From the NCBI RefSeq assembly GCF_001423265.1, contig NZ_LMND01000012.1, positions 131,501 through 195,500 on the forward strand: DNA of 64,000 nt. Direction: 5' to 3'. This DNA comes from Methylobacterium sp. Leaf108. GTDB taxonomy: Bacteria; Pseudomonadota; Alphaproteobacteria; Rhizobiales; Beijerinckiaceae. The translations under genes were made by a program, and so were the position numbers. Position 1 is the stretch's first letter; each line of letters begins with the position of its first letter. The notes beneath the pieces are model-generated. The model saw only the letters and a list, made by a program, of their open reading frames with translations, had not been told where the DNA came from and did not search any database. Positions 38,247 through 46,631 of this stretch are shown here, piece by piece.

Positions 38247-38364
38247 TTTCGTTGCAGAAGACCCGGGCGCCGAGAGCAGCGTCGTCACGCACGACGGATC
38301 GCCCGCCTGCCGGGCCGGGTCTCGCGCAAACGAGTCCCACCGATCGAGCCCCAGGATTGCCACC

Positions 38365-39687
38365 ATGTCTCAGAGCCTTCGCCTCGGCGTCGCCGGTCTC
38401 GGCACGGTCGGTGCCGCGGTGGTCCGCATGGTCTCGCGCCGGGCCGAGGCGCTGGAGGCCGCCACCGGCCGCAGCATCCGCGTCACCGCCGTCTCCTCCC
38501 GCGACCGGGCCCGCGACCGCGGCCTCGACCTGTCCGGGGTGACCTGGTTCGACGATCCGGTGCAGCTGGCGCAATCCGCCGCGGTAGATTGCGTGGTCGA
38601 ACTCATCGGCGGCGCCGAGGGGCCGGCCCGGGCCACCGTCGAGGCGGCCATCGCGGCCGGTCACGACGTCGTCACCGCCAACAAGGCGCTGCTGGCCCGC
38701 CACGGCGCGGCGCTGGCCAAGGTGGCGGAGGCCAAGGGCGTGGTGCTGGCCTACGAGGCGTCGGTGGCCGGCGGCATCCCGGTGATCAAGGCCCTGCGCG
38801 AGGGCCTGGCCGGCAACCGGGTCAGCCGCCTGTACGGAATCATGAACGGCACCTGCAACTACATCCTCACCCGGATGGAACGGGAAGGGCTGACCTTCGA
38901 CGCCTGCCTCGCCGACGCCCAGGCGCTCGGTTACGCCGAGGCCGACCCGACCTTCGACGTCGAGGGCTTCGACACCGCCCACAAGCTCGCCATCCTCGCC
39001 AGCCTCGCCTTCGGCATCGAGATCGACGCGGACGCCGTGTCGGTGGAAGGCATCTCGGCGATCCAGCCCCTCGACCTGCGCATGGCCGAGGAACTCGGCT
39101 ACCGCATCAAGCTCCTGGGCGTCGCGCAGGCCGCGGACGGCGGCATCGAGCAGCGGGTCCATCCGACCATGGTGCCGAAGTCCTCCGCCATCGCGCAGGT
39201 CATGGGCGTCACCAACGCCGTCACCATCGACGCGGATGCGGTGGGCGAACTCACGCTGATCGGCCCCGGTGCGGGCGGCGAGGCCACCGCCTCGGCGGTC
39301 GTCGCCGACATCGCCGACATCGCCGCGGGCACCCGCCGCCCCACCTTCGGGCGGGCCGCCACCGCGCTGCCGGCCTCGCCGCGGGTGGCGATGCAGCGCC
39401 ACGAGGGCGGCTACTACATCCGGCTCACGGTCCACGACCGCCCCGGCGTGGCCGCGGGCGTCGCCACCCGGATGGCCGAGCGCGACATCTCGATCGAGAG
39501 CATCCTGCAGCGGCGCTCGCCGAGCGCGGCGCTCACCGACCCGCACGGGCGCTCGGGCCAGCCGGTGCCGCTGGTGCTGATCACCTACGCGGCCACCGAG
39601 GGCACCATCCGCGCGGCGCTGGATGCCATCGCCGCCGACGGTCTCCTGGCGGAGACGCCTCAGTTGATCCGGATCGAGCGGGAATAG
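38365..39687 (+). CDS. hom: Homoserine dehydrogenase
   Basis: A 440-residue enzyme that reduces aspartate semialdehyde to homoserine, the branch point to threonine and methionine. The NAD(P) loop GVAGLGTVGAAVVRM is at the N terminus. VTANKALLA near residue 107, YEASVAGGIPVIKALREGL near 131 and GIMNGTCNYILTRM near 159 are catalytic-domain motifs. A C-terminal ACT domain starts near residue 350 (YYIRLTVHDRPGVAAGVATR) and suggests feedback by threonine. It is divergent from the met operon, so both may be tied to methionine supply. Confidence 0.97.
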   Translation: MSQSLRLGVAGLGTVGAAVVRMVSRRAEALEAATGRSIRVTAVSSRDRARDRGLDLSGVTWFDDPVQLAQSAAVDCVVELIGGAEGPARATVEAAIAAGHDVVTANKALLARHGAALAKVAEAKGVVLAYEASVAGGIPVIKALREGLAGNRVSRLYGIMNGTCNYILTRMEREGLTFDACLADAQALGYAEADPTFDVEGFDTAHKLAILASLAFGIEIDADAVSVEGISAIQPLDLRMAEELGYRIKLLGVAQAADGGIEQRVHPTMVPKSSAIAQVMGVTNAVTIDADAVGELTLIGPGAGGEATASAVVADIADIAAGTRRPTFGRAATALPASPRVAMQRHEGGYYIRLTVHDRPGVAAGVATRMAERDISIESILQRRSPSAALTDPHGRSGQPVPLVLITYAATEGTIRAALDAIAADGLLAETPQLIRIERE

Positions 39688-39795
39688 ATCCATTATTTTG
39701 CCGGATGCTATGGCGCCCTGCAGGATAGCGCAGCTATAGGGCTCCGCGACGGAGCGCCCGGGCCCTGTCCCGGCGAGCGAGGGGCACGAGCTGCC

Positions 39796-40788
39796 ATGAC
39801 CACGATGAACGACGCGACGGCATCCATGCCGGTGGCGCGCACCCTGACCCTCGAACTCGCCCGCGTGACCGAGCGGGCCGCCATCGCGGCCGCCCGCTTG
39901 CGCGGCCAGGGCAAGGAGAAGGAGGCCGACCAGGCCGCCGTCGACGCCATGCGCGACGAGCTCAACGCCCTGCCCATCGACGGCACCGTGGTGATCGGCG
40001 AGGGCGAGCGCGACGAGGCCCCGATGCTGTTCATCGGCGAGCGCCTCGGGACCGGCGTCGGGCCGAAGGTCGACATCGCGGTCGACCCCCTCGAGGGCAC
40101 GACCCTGTGCGCCAAGGACATGCCCGGCGCCATCGCCGTGATGGCCATGGCCGAGGCGGGGTCGCTGCTGGCCGCCCCCGACGTCTACATGCAGAAGATC
40201 GCCATCGGCCCCGGCTATCCGGCCGGCACCGTCGACCTCGACGCCTCGCCCGCCGACAACATCGCGGCCCTGGCCAGAGCCAAGGGCGTCGATCCCTCGC
40301 AGATCACGGCGATCATCCTCGACCGGCCGCGCCACGCCGCCCTGGTCGCCTCGGTCCGCGAGACCGGGGCGGGCATCCGCCTGATCTCGGACGGCGACAT
40401 CGCCGGCATCATCTTCACGACGAGCCCGGAGGAGACCGGCGTCGACATCTACCTCGGCACCGGCGCCGCACCCGAGGGCGTCATCGCGGCCGGCGCCCTG
40501 CGCTGCATCGGCGGCCACATGCAGGGGCGGCTGATCCTCGACAGCCACGACAAGCGCGAGCGCGCCGCCGCGATGGGCATCACCGACCCCAACCGGAAGT
40601 ACGAGCTCGTCGACATGGCCCGGGGCGACGTCATCGTGGCGGCCACCGGCGTCACCGACGGGGCGCTCCTCAAGGGCGTGCGCTTCAAGCCGGGGCTGAT
40701 CGAGACCGAGACCGTGGTCTACCGCTCCGCCACCGGCACCGTGCGCCGCATCCTGTGCGGCCACCGCAGGCCGCCGGCCAGGGGTTAG
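39796..40788 (+). CDS. glpX: Fructose-1,6-bisphosphatase, class II (GlpX)
   Basis: A 330-residue enzyme removing the 1-phosphate from fructose 1,6-bisphosphate in gluconeogenesis. Motifs: VVIGEGERDEAPML near residue 70, VDIAVDPLEGTTLCA near 93 (metal and phosphate site), and GTGAAPEGVIAAGALRCIGG near 219. In alphaproteobacteria the gene often follows hom, as here. A hairpin at 40798-40825 follows the stop. Confidence 0.96.
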   Translation: MTTMNDATASMPVARTLTLELARVTERAAIAAARLRGQGKEKEADQAAVDAMRDELNALPIDGTVVIGEGERDEAPMLFIGERLGTGVGPKVDIAVDPLEGTTLCAKDMPGAIAVMAMAEAGSLLAAPDVYMQKIAIGPGYPAGTVDLDASPADNIAALARAKGVDPSQITAIILDRPRHAALVASVRETGAGIRLISDGDIAGIIFTTSPEETGVDIYLGTGAAPEGVIAAGALRCIGGHMQGRLILDSHDKRERAAAMGITDPNRKYELVDMARGDVIVAATGVTDGALLKGVRFKPGLIETETVVYRSATGTVRRILCGHRRPPARG

Positions 40789-40797
40789 GAGACCAAT

Positions 40798-40825
40798 GCC
40801 GGGCCTGCCCGGAGGCAAGCCCGGC
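40798..40825. terminator. Bidirectional hairpin between glpX and the TPR lipoprotein gene
   Basis: The arms GCCGGGC (40798-40804) and GCCCGGC (40819-40825) continue after one mismatch as TGCC/GGCA around the loop CGGA. It lies ten bases after the glpX stop and nine before the convergent stop at 40834. No T run is present on either side. Confidence 0.7.
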
Positions 40826-40833
40826 CAGACCGG

Positions 40834-41706
40834 TCAGTTGAACAGCGAACCGACGCCGCCCTGCACCCGCGACAGGCCCTGGCTCGCCACCGGGTTGCCC
40901 GGCTCGAGGGACGAGGCGCGCTGGTAGTTCTCCATCGCCTCCTTGCGGCGCCCCGACTTCTCGTAGGCGAGGCCGCGATAGGCCCAGGAGGTGGCGTCCT
41001 TGTTGTTGACGTTGAGGGCGGCGTTGTAGTCCTCGATCGCCTTGTCGAACTGGTTGGTGGCGATCAGGCTCTGGCCACGGGCGGCATAGGGGGCGCTGAC
41101 GAAGGGGTTGCGGTCGATGGCGGCGTCGAAATCGCCGATCGCCTGCGTGTTCTGTCCCTGCTTCTGCCGCACCAGACCGCGGGCGTGGTAGGCCTCGGCC
41201 GATTCCGGCGCCAGACGGATCGCCTGGTTGAGGTCGCTGCCGGCGCCGTCGAGGTCGCCCTGGGCGCGCAGCACGTTGGCGCGGCCGATGTAGGCGGGCG
41301 CGTAGTTCGGATCGGCCGAGATCGCCTTCGAGAAATCGGCCAGCGCCGCATCGTTGCGGCCGGTCTGGCGATAGGCGAGCGCGCGGTTGTTGTAGGCCGA
41401 GCCGGAGTTGGGATCGATCTGGATCGCCTTCGAGAAATCGGCGATGGCGTCGTTGAACTGCCCGGCGCGGGCATAGGCCGCCCCGCGGGTGGTATAGGCG
41501 GCCGCGTCGTTGGGATTGCGCTGGATCACCTCGCTCAGGGAGGCGATGTTGACGGTGGTGGCGCCCGTCTTGTCCGATTCGAGCACCGCGAACTGCCGCG
41601 GCGCGGCGGCATTGCCGTAGGTCTCGCATCCGCCGAGCGCGGCCGCCGCCAGCGCCACCGCCCCGATCAGCCCCACCTTCGATGCCTGCAGCATCACAAC
41701 CGTCAT
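40834..41706 (-). CDS. Tetratricopeptide-repeat lipoprotein
   Basis: A 290-residue protein with a lipoprotein signal (VGLIGAVALAAAALGGC). About six TPR units follow (for example AAYTTRGAAYARAGQFNDAI, SAYNNRALAYRQTGRNDAAL, SWAYRGLAYEKSGRRKEAM). TPR arrays bind partner proteins; in this class the role is usually envelope assembly, similar in layout to NlpI. An ideal GGAGGGAG stands before the ATG at 41706, so the longer frame to 41817 is not needed. Confidence 0.88.
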   Translation of the reverse strand: MTVVMLQASKVGLIGAVALAAAALGGCETYGNAAAPRQFAVLESDKTGATTVNIASLSEVIQRNPNDAAAYTTRGAAYARAGQFNDAIADFSKAIQIDPNSGSAYNNRALAYRQTGRNDAALADFSKAISADPNYAPAYIGRANVLRAQGDLDGAGSDLNQAIRLAPESAEAYHARGLVRQKQGQNTQAIGDFDAAIDRNPFVSAPYAARGQSLIATNQFDKAIEDYNAALNVNNKDATSWAYRGLAYEKSGRRKEAMENYQRASSLEPGNPVASQGLSRVQGGVGSLFN

Positions 41707-42026
41707 CGCCCCGCTCCCTCCGGCGAACCGCGGCGTGCCGCGTCGTTCGCCTCCACCCGTTCGATTCGCTGTCCGACTCGATCGCCGTGCCCCAATCGGC
41801 GGCGCCCGGCGCGGCACGCCGCATCGCGTCTCCGGCGAACCGTCGGCGAAGGCGGTGAACGCATGCTTAAAGCCGGGACACAGGCTCGCTCAAGCGGCTG
41901 CGTGTGGCGAAGATATGGCCTCTTCCGGCCTCACCCCGAGTCCGGGCCGGCGCGGGCCCGATCGGTCCGCGGGTGTGCCATCCGCGACGCAGTTTAGGCC
42001 AGGTATCGGCGAGGAATCGCCCGGCC
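41707..42026. other. Gene-free stretch between the TPR gene and purK
   Basis: These 320 bases hold the TPR gene's promoter and the end of the purEK transcript. I see no gene and no strong terminator. Short inverted GC-rich words near 41795-41830 are not long enough to claim a structure. Confidence 0.35.
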
Positions 42027-43127
42027 CTACGGCGGGAGCAAGAGACGGGTGACGTGTCCCATCTTGCGGCCGGGCCGGGCCTCGCCCTTGCCGTAGAGGT
42101 GGAGGTGGGCGCCCGGCTCGGCCAGGATCGCGTCCCAGGCCGCCGCCTCGTCGCCGATGAGGTTGTGCATCTCCACGGCGACACCGCCGACCCGGGCGGG
42201 ATCCCCGAGCGGCCAGCCGCAGACCGCCCGCACGTGCTGGGCGAATTGCGAGGTCAGCGCCCCCTCGATGGTCCAGTGACCGGAATTGTGGACGCGCGGG
42301 GCGATCTCGTTGACCACGACCCGTTCCGGCCCGTCCCCATCGGCGACCAGGAACATCTCGACGGCGAGCACCCCGACGTAATCGAGGGCCTCGGCGATGC
42401 GCCGTGCGATGCCGATGGCGCTGGCCGCGGTGGCAGGGGCGATGCCGGGGGCCGGCACCCTAGTGAGGGCGAGGATGTGGTCGCGGTGGGTGTTGGCGCA
42501 GGGATCGAAGGCGGCGAACGCCCCGTCTGCGCCGCGCGCGGCGACCACCGACACCTCGCGCTCGAAGGCGACGAAGCCTTCGAGGATGCAGGGCGCGCCG
42601 CCGAACTCGGACAGGATCGCGGCCGGGTCGATGGCATCGCCAACGCGCAGCATGCGCTGGCCCTTGCCGTCGTAGCCGAAGCGCCGGGTCTTGATCACCG
42701 CCGGCAGCCCGATCTCGGCCAGCGCGAGGGTCAGGTCCTCGGGCGTGTCGACGCTGCGGAACGGGGCCGTGGGAATGCCGAGCCCGTTGACGAAGGCCTT
42801 CTCCGACAGGCGGTCCTGGGTCGTGGCGAGGGCCGAGGCGCTCGGATGCAGGGGCGCGAGGGCGGCGAGCCGGTCGGCGGTCTCGCGCGGGATGTTCTCG
42901 AACTCGTAGGTGACCACGTCGACGCTGGAGGCGAAGCGCGCCAATGCCTCGGCGTCGTCGTAGGCGGCCACCGTCGTGGCGGCGGCGACATCGAAGGCCG
43001 GGCTGTCCGCGTCGGGGGCGAAGACGTGCGCCTTCAGCCCATGCTGCGCGGCGGCGAGGGCGATCATGCGGCCGAGCTGGCCGCCGCCGACGATGCCGAG
43101 GGTGGCGCCGGGTGCGATCCGGGTCAT
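42027..43127 (-). CDS. purK: 5-(carboxyamino)imidazole ribonucleotide synthase
   Basis: A 366-residue ATP-grasp enzyme of purine synthesis that carboxylates aminoimidazole ribonucleotide, using bicarbonate. It begins TLGIVGGGQLGRMIALAAAQ. It has VVTYEFENIPRETADRL, the ATP loop IKTRRFGYDGKGQ, and NEIAPRVHNSGHWTIEG with metal ligands. The start overlaps closely with the end of purE (12 bases apart). ATG at 43133 in frame is an alternative start. Confidence 0.97.
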   Translation of the reverse strand: MTRIAPGATLGIVGGGQLGRMIALAAAQHGLKAHVFAPDADSPAFDVAAATTVAAYDDAEALARFASSVDVVTYEFENIPRETADRLAALAPLHPSASALATTQDRLSEKAFVNGLGIPTAPFRSVDTPEDLTLALAEIGLPAVIKTRRFGYDGKGQRMLRVGDAIDPAAILSEFGGAPCILEGFVAFEREVSVVAARGADGAFAAFDPCANTHRDHILALTRVPAPGIAPATAASAIGIARRIAEALDYVGVLAVEMFLVADGDGPERVVVNEIAPRVHNSGHWTIEGALTSQFAQHVRAVCGWPLGDPARVGGVAVEMHNLIGDEAAAWDAILAEPGAHLHLYGKGEARPGRKMGHVTRLLLPP

Positions 43128-43138
43128 GACCATCCGCC

Positions 43139-43666
43139 CTATGGTGTCTCGGCCTGCGGGAACTCGACCTTGGGGAACTCGGCCTGCGGGAACTCCGCCA
43201 CCGCCGCGCTCTGGGCGGCGCGCCAGGCCTCCAGCCGTTCGGCCAGCGCCTCGTCCGAGACCGCCAGGATCGCGGCCGCCAGGAGGGCGGCGTTGACCGC
43301 CCCGGCCCGGCCGATCGCCAGGGTCCCGACCGGAATGCCCGCGGGCATCTGCACGATGGAGAGCAGGCTGTCCTGGCCCGACAGGGCCTTGGATTCGACC
43401 GGCACGCCCAGCACCGGCAGCGACGTCATCGCCGCGCACATGCCGGGCAGATGCGCGGCCCCGCCCGCGCCCGCGATCACCACCTTGAAGCCGGCGGCCT
43501 TGGCGCCCTTGGCGAAGGCGACGAGACGGTCCGGCGTACGGTGCGCCGAGACGATCCGGTCCTCGTGCGCCAGGCCGAGGGCGTCGAGGGTCTCGGCGGC
43601 ATGGCGCATGGTCGCCCAGTCCGACTGGCTCCCCATGATGATCGCGATCCGGGGCTGGCCGGCCAT
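43139..43666 (-). CDS. purE: N5-carboxyaminoimidazole ribonucleotide mutase
   Basis: A 175-residue class I PurE that moves the carboxyl group made by PurK to carbon 4 of the imidazole. [19 protein letters not shown] and [19 protein letters not shown] carry the active-site Ser, Asp and His. [20 protein letters not shown] and [13 protein letters not shown] complete the family. The last 20 or so residues are an unusual repeat of five residues ([19 protein letters not shown]), encoded by three 15-bp units. Operon with purK. Confidence 0.97.
   Translation of the reverse strand: MAGQPRIAIIMGSQSDWATMRHAAETLDALGLAHEDRIVSAHRTPDRLVAFAKGAKAAGFKVVIAGAGGAAHLPGMCAAMTSLPVLGVPVESKALSGQDSLLSIVQMPAGIPVGTLAIGRAGAVNAALLAAAILAVSDEALAERLEAWRAAQSAAVAEFPQAEFPKVEFPQAETP
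43148..43192 (-). repeat. Three 15-bp units at the 3' end of purE
   Basis: The units at 43148-43162 and 43178-43192 are identical (CTCGGCCTGCGGGAA on the plus strand). The middle one at 43163-43177 differs at three bases. The period is a multiple of three, so copy changes keep the reading frame. Confidence 0.85.
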
Positions 43667-43778
43667 CGTCTCGAATCCGTTTCTGTGGGCGTGCCGCGCG
43701 GCACGTCCGCCTCAACCCGAGTTCGCCGCATACGCGCCGGTCGCAGCGCGGGCAAGGCGGCTCGGGCGATAAGGCGGC

Positions 43779-44009
43779 TCAGGCGATGATGTCTGGGGTG
43801 ATCTGGTCTTCGAGGTAGGTGATGCGGTCGCGCAGGCCGAGCTTGCGCTTCTTGAGACGCTGGATCTGGAGCTGGTCGCCGGCCACCACGAGCTCGAGGG
43901 CGTCGATGGCCCCGTCGAGGTCGCGATGCTCCTGCTTCAGCCTCAGGAGCTCGGCCTCGTACTCGGCCTTCGCCTCGTCACCCAACTCATCCGGCATCGC
44001 GTCCGACAT
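43779..44009 (-). CDS. YdcH/DUF465 family protein
   Basis: A 76-residue helical protein. The pattern of LLRLKQEHRDLDGAIDALE followed by IQRLKKRKLGLRDRITYLE is the DUF465 signature (helix, HxxLD, then LKKxKLxLKDxI). The family is coiled-coil, without known activity. The N terminus is acidic. A paralogue (44220-44396) lies on the other strand, so the two share a 210-base promoter region. Confidence 0.88.
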   Translation of the reverse strand: MSDAMPDELGDEAKAEYEAELLRLKQEHRDLDGAIDALELVVAGDQLQIQRLKKRKLGLRDRITYLEDQITPDIIA

Positions 44010-44219
44010 CCTCGACAGCCGGCCCGGAGGCCTGCCCTCGAACCATGCGGCAGGGTGGTGCCAGGGGCAAGATCCGGCGGCGGCATCGCGGGGGCCAATC
44101 GTGTTTCGGGCGCGCGAACCCTGTTGAAAGGCTTCGTCAAGCACGGCCGATTTTGGGCTTCGACAGCCGGCGAAAGGTGTGCCAATCTGTCCACGTCGAA
44201 ACGATGACAGGAGACATCC

Positions 44220-44396
44220 ATGTCGCTGCAGACACACCTCACCCAGCTCGCTCGGAAGCACGAAGCCCTGGAGCGGGAGATCCACGACGCCATCCACAGC
44301 CCATCGGCGAACGATCTGCGCATCGCAGAGCTCAAGAGACGAAAGCTCCAACTCAAGGACTCGATGAACCGCCTCAAGACGGAATCCGTCCACTAG
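44220..44396 (+). CDS. Short YdcH/DUF465 family protein
   Basis: A 58-residue protein, missed easily because of its size. THLTQLARKHEALEREIHDA and ELKRRKLQLKDSMNRLK fit the DUF465 pattern. AGGAGA stands six bases before the ATG at 44220, and a strong terminator follows at 44439-44470. These signals make it a real gene. It is divergent from its longer paralogue. Confidence 0.88.
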   Translation: MSLQTHLTQLARKHEALEREIHDAIHSPSANDLRIAELKRRKLQLKDSMNRLKTESVH

Positions 44397-44438
44397 GCGC
44401 GTCACCGCCCCGGTCCTTCAAGTCTCATGCGTTCGCCG

Positions 44439-44470
44439 CCGCCGCTGGTCTCCAGGGCGGCGGTTTTTTT
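44439..44470 (+). terminator. Intrinsic terminator after the short DUF465 gene
   Basis: The outer arms CCGCCG (44439-44444) and CGGCGG (44458-44463) and inner arms CTGG/CCAG form a stem with a two-base bulge and a TCT loop. Seven Ts follow at 44464-44470. Confidence 0.9.
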
Positions 44471-44558
44471 GTGCCGAATATCGTCCCTCCCGGGCGCGCG
44501 GTGGATATACTGGGCTCCGACCAGGCCGGCGTCGACGACCGGCCATCGGGGGAACGCC

Positions 44559-46493
44559 ATGGCCAGCGACACCACAGACCCGACGGCGTCCAGCCGCTAC
44601 GCCGCCGTTCACGCCGCCTCCCTCGCCGACCCCGAGGGGTTCTGGCTGGAAGCCGCCAAGGCGATCGACTGGATCTCGCCCCCCACCCGCGCCTTCGACG
44701 GGGCGGCCGGGGCCTACGGCCGCTGGTTTCCCGACGCGACGCTCAACGCCTGCCACAATGCCGTCGACCGCCACGTCGAGGCCGGGCGCGGCGACCAGGC
44801 CGCGATCCTGTACGATTCGCCCGTGGCCGGCGCCAAGCGACGCGTCACCTACGCCGAGCTGCGCGATGCGGTGGCGACGCTGGCCGCCGTGCTCGCCGAC
44901 CTCGGCGTGAACCGCGGCGACCGCGTCGTCATCTACATGCCGATGGTGCCCGAGGCCATGTTCGCGATGCTAGCCTGCGCCCGGCTCGGGGCGGTCCATT
45001 CGGTGGTGTTCGGCGGGTTCGCCGCCAACGAGCTCGCCATCCGCATCGAGGACGCGACTCCCAAGGTGGTGGTGGCCGCCTCCTGCGGCATCGAGCCGAG
45101 CCGGATCGTCCCCTACAAGCCGCTCCTCGACGCGGCCATCGCCGCCAGCACGCACAAGCCGGACGCCTGCCTGATCCTGCAGCGGCCCCAGCGCGAGGCC
45201 GACCTCGTGGCCGGGCGCGACCACGACTGGGCGCAGGCCGTGGCCGATGCGACGGCGGCAGGGCGCCGGGCCGATTGCGCGGCCATGGCCGCCACCGACC
45301 CGCTCTACATCCTCTACACCTCGGGCACGACGGGTAAGCCCAAGGGCGTGGTGCGCGATACCGGCGGCTATTGCGTCGCGCTGACCTGGTCGATGCCCAA
45401 CCTCTACGACGTGAAGCCGGGCGAGGTGTACTTCTGCGCCTCGGACATCGGCTGGGTGGTGGGCCATTCCTACATCGTCTACGCGCCGCTGCTCCACGGC
45501 TGCACCACGGTGCTCTACGAGGGCAAGCCGGTGGGCACCCCCGATGCCGGCGCGTTCTGGCGGCTGATCGCCGAATACGGCATCGCCTGCCTGTTCACGG
45601 CCCCCACCGCGCTGCGCGCCGTCAAGAAGGAGGACCCGCGCGCCGAACTCGTCGCCGGCTACGACCTCTCCGGCTTCCGCAGCCTGTTCCTCGCCGGCGA
45701 GCGCGCCGACCCCGATTCGGTGGCCTGGGCCGAGCGTGCCTTGGGCCGCCCGGTGATCGACCATTGGTGGCAGACCGAGACCGGCTGGGCCATCGCCGGC
45801 AATCCGGTCGGAATCGGGCAGCTGCCGGTGAAGCACGGAAGCGCCTGCAGGCCGATGCCGGGCTACGACCTCCACGTCCTCGACGAGGCCGGCAAGCCGG
45901 TGCCGGCCGACACCATGGGCACGATCGCCCTCAAGCTGCCGCTGCCGCCGGGCTGCCTGCCGACCCTCTGGGGCTCGGACGAGCGCTTCGCGCAGAGCTA
46001 CCTCACCACCTTCCCCGGCTATTACGACACCTCGGACGCCGGCGTCGTGGATGCCGACGGCTACGTCACCGTGCTGGGACGAACCGACGACATCATCAAC
46101 GTGGCCGGGCACCGGCTCTCGACGGGGGGCATGGAGGCGGTGCTCTCGGCCCATCCGGACGTCGCCGAATGCGCCGTCATCGGCATCCGCGACGCGCTCA
46201 AGGGCGAGCAGCCCTGCGGCTTCGTGGTGCTCAAGTCCGGCGTGTTGCGCGATACCGGCGAGATCGAGCGCGAACTCGTCGCCTCCATCCGAGAGCGCAT
46301 CGGCCCCGTGGCCGCCTTCAAGCTGGCGCTGACCGTGGCGCGGCTGCCCAAGACCCGCTCGGGCAAGATCCTGCGCGGCACCATGAAGAAGATCGCCGAC
46401 GGCGAGGCCTGGACCATGCCGGCCACCATCGACGACGCGGGCGTGCTCGAGGAGATCGGCGAGAGCCTGAAAGGACGCGGGATCGGCGGGTAG
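44559..46493 (+). CDS. prpE: Propionyl-CoA synthetase (acyl-CoA synthetase, PrpE type)
   Basis: A 644-residue adenylate-forming enzyme that makes acyl-CoA from propionate or a similar short acid with ATP. The AMP-binding loop LYTSGTTGKPKGVVRDTGGY is near residue 253, and WWQTETGWAI near 400. The hinge DGYVTVLGRTDDIINVAGHR follows near 500, and the C-terminal catalytic lysine is in TRSGKILRGTMKK near 600. Lys/VRDTGG after the loop favours PrpE over acetyl-CoA synthetase. The ATG at 44559 follows a GGGGGAA site. No prp operon genes are nearby. Confidence 0.92.
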   Translation: MASDTTDPTASSRYAAVHAASLADPEGFWLEAAKAIDWISPPTRAFDGAAGAYGRWFPDATLNACHNAVDRHVEAGRGDQAAILYDSPVAGAKRRVTYAELRDAVATLAAVLADLGVNRGDRVVIYMPMVPEAMFAMLACARLGAVHSVVFGGFAANELAIRIEDATPKVVVAASCGIEPSRIVPYKPLLDAAIAASTHKPDACLILQRPQREADLVAGRDHDWAQAVADATAAGRRADCAAMAATDPLYILYTSGTTGKPKGVVRDTGGYCVALTWSMPNLYDVKPGEVYFCASDIGWVVGHSYIVYAPLLHGCTTVLYEGKPVGTPDAGAFWRLIAEYGIACLFTAPTALRAVKKEDPRAELVAGYDLSGFRSLFLAGERADPDSVAWAERALGRPVIDHWWQTETGWAIAGNPVGIGQLPVKHGSACRPMPGYDLHVLDEAGKPVPADTMGTIALKLPLPPGCLPTLWGSDERFAQSYLTTFPGYYDTSDAGVVDADGYVTVLGRTDDIINVAGHRLSTGGMEAVLSAHPDVAECAVIGIRDALKGEQPCGFVVLKSGVLRDTGEIERELVASIRERIGPVAAFKLALTVARLPKTRSGKILRGTMKKIADGEAWTMPATIDDAGVLEEIGESLKGRGIGG

Positions 46494-46631
46494 CTCGGCC
46501 GACAGGCGCGCCGCTTCCGGCGGCGGCCCGGCCTCAGGGGGCATGGCGCGGGTCCGGCAAAGCGGCGTAGAACCCGGGCCGATCCTACGTCCTGGCTCTC
46601 GCCCTCAATCTCGCCCTTGCCGGAGTCGCGC

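Noticed and set aside
36008..38364. A SAM or cobalamin riboswitch controlling metF or metH
   Set aside because: Gaps are short (55 and 86 bases) and show only a simple hairpin; the palindrome upstream of the regulator explains control better.
38014..40818. A 934-residue minus-strand frame across hom and glpX
   Set aside because: Antisense to two clear housekeeping genes and without recognisable domains.
43148..43192. Possible CRISPR or satellite at the 15-bp units
   Set aside because: They lie in frame inside purE and code for a peptide repeat.
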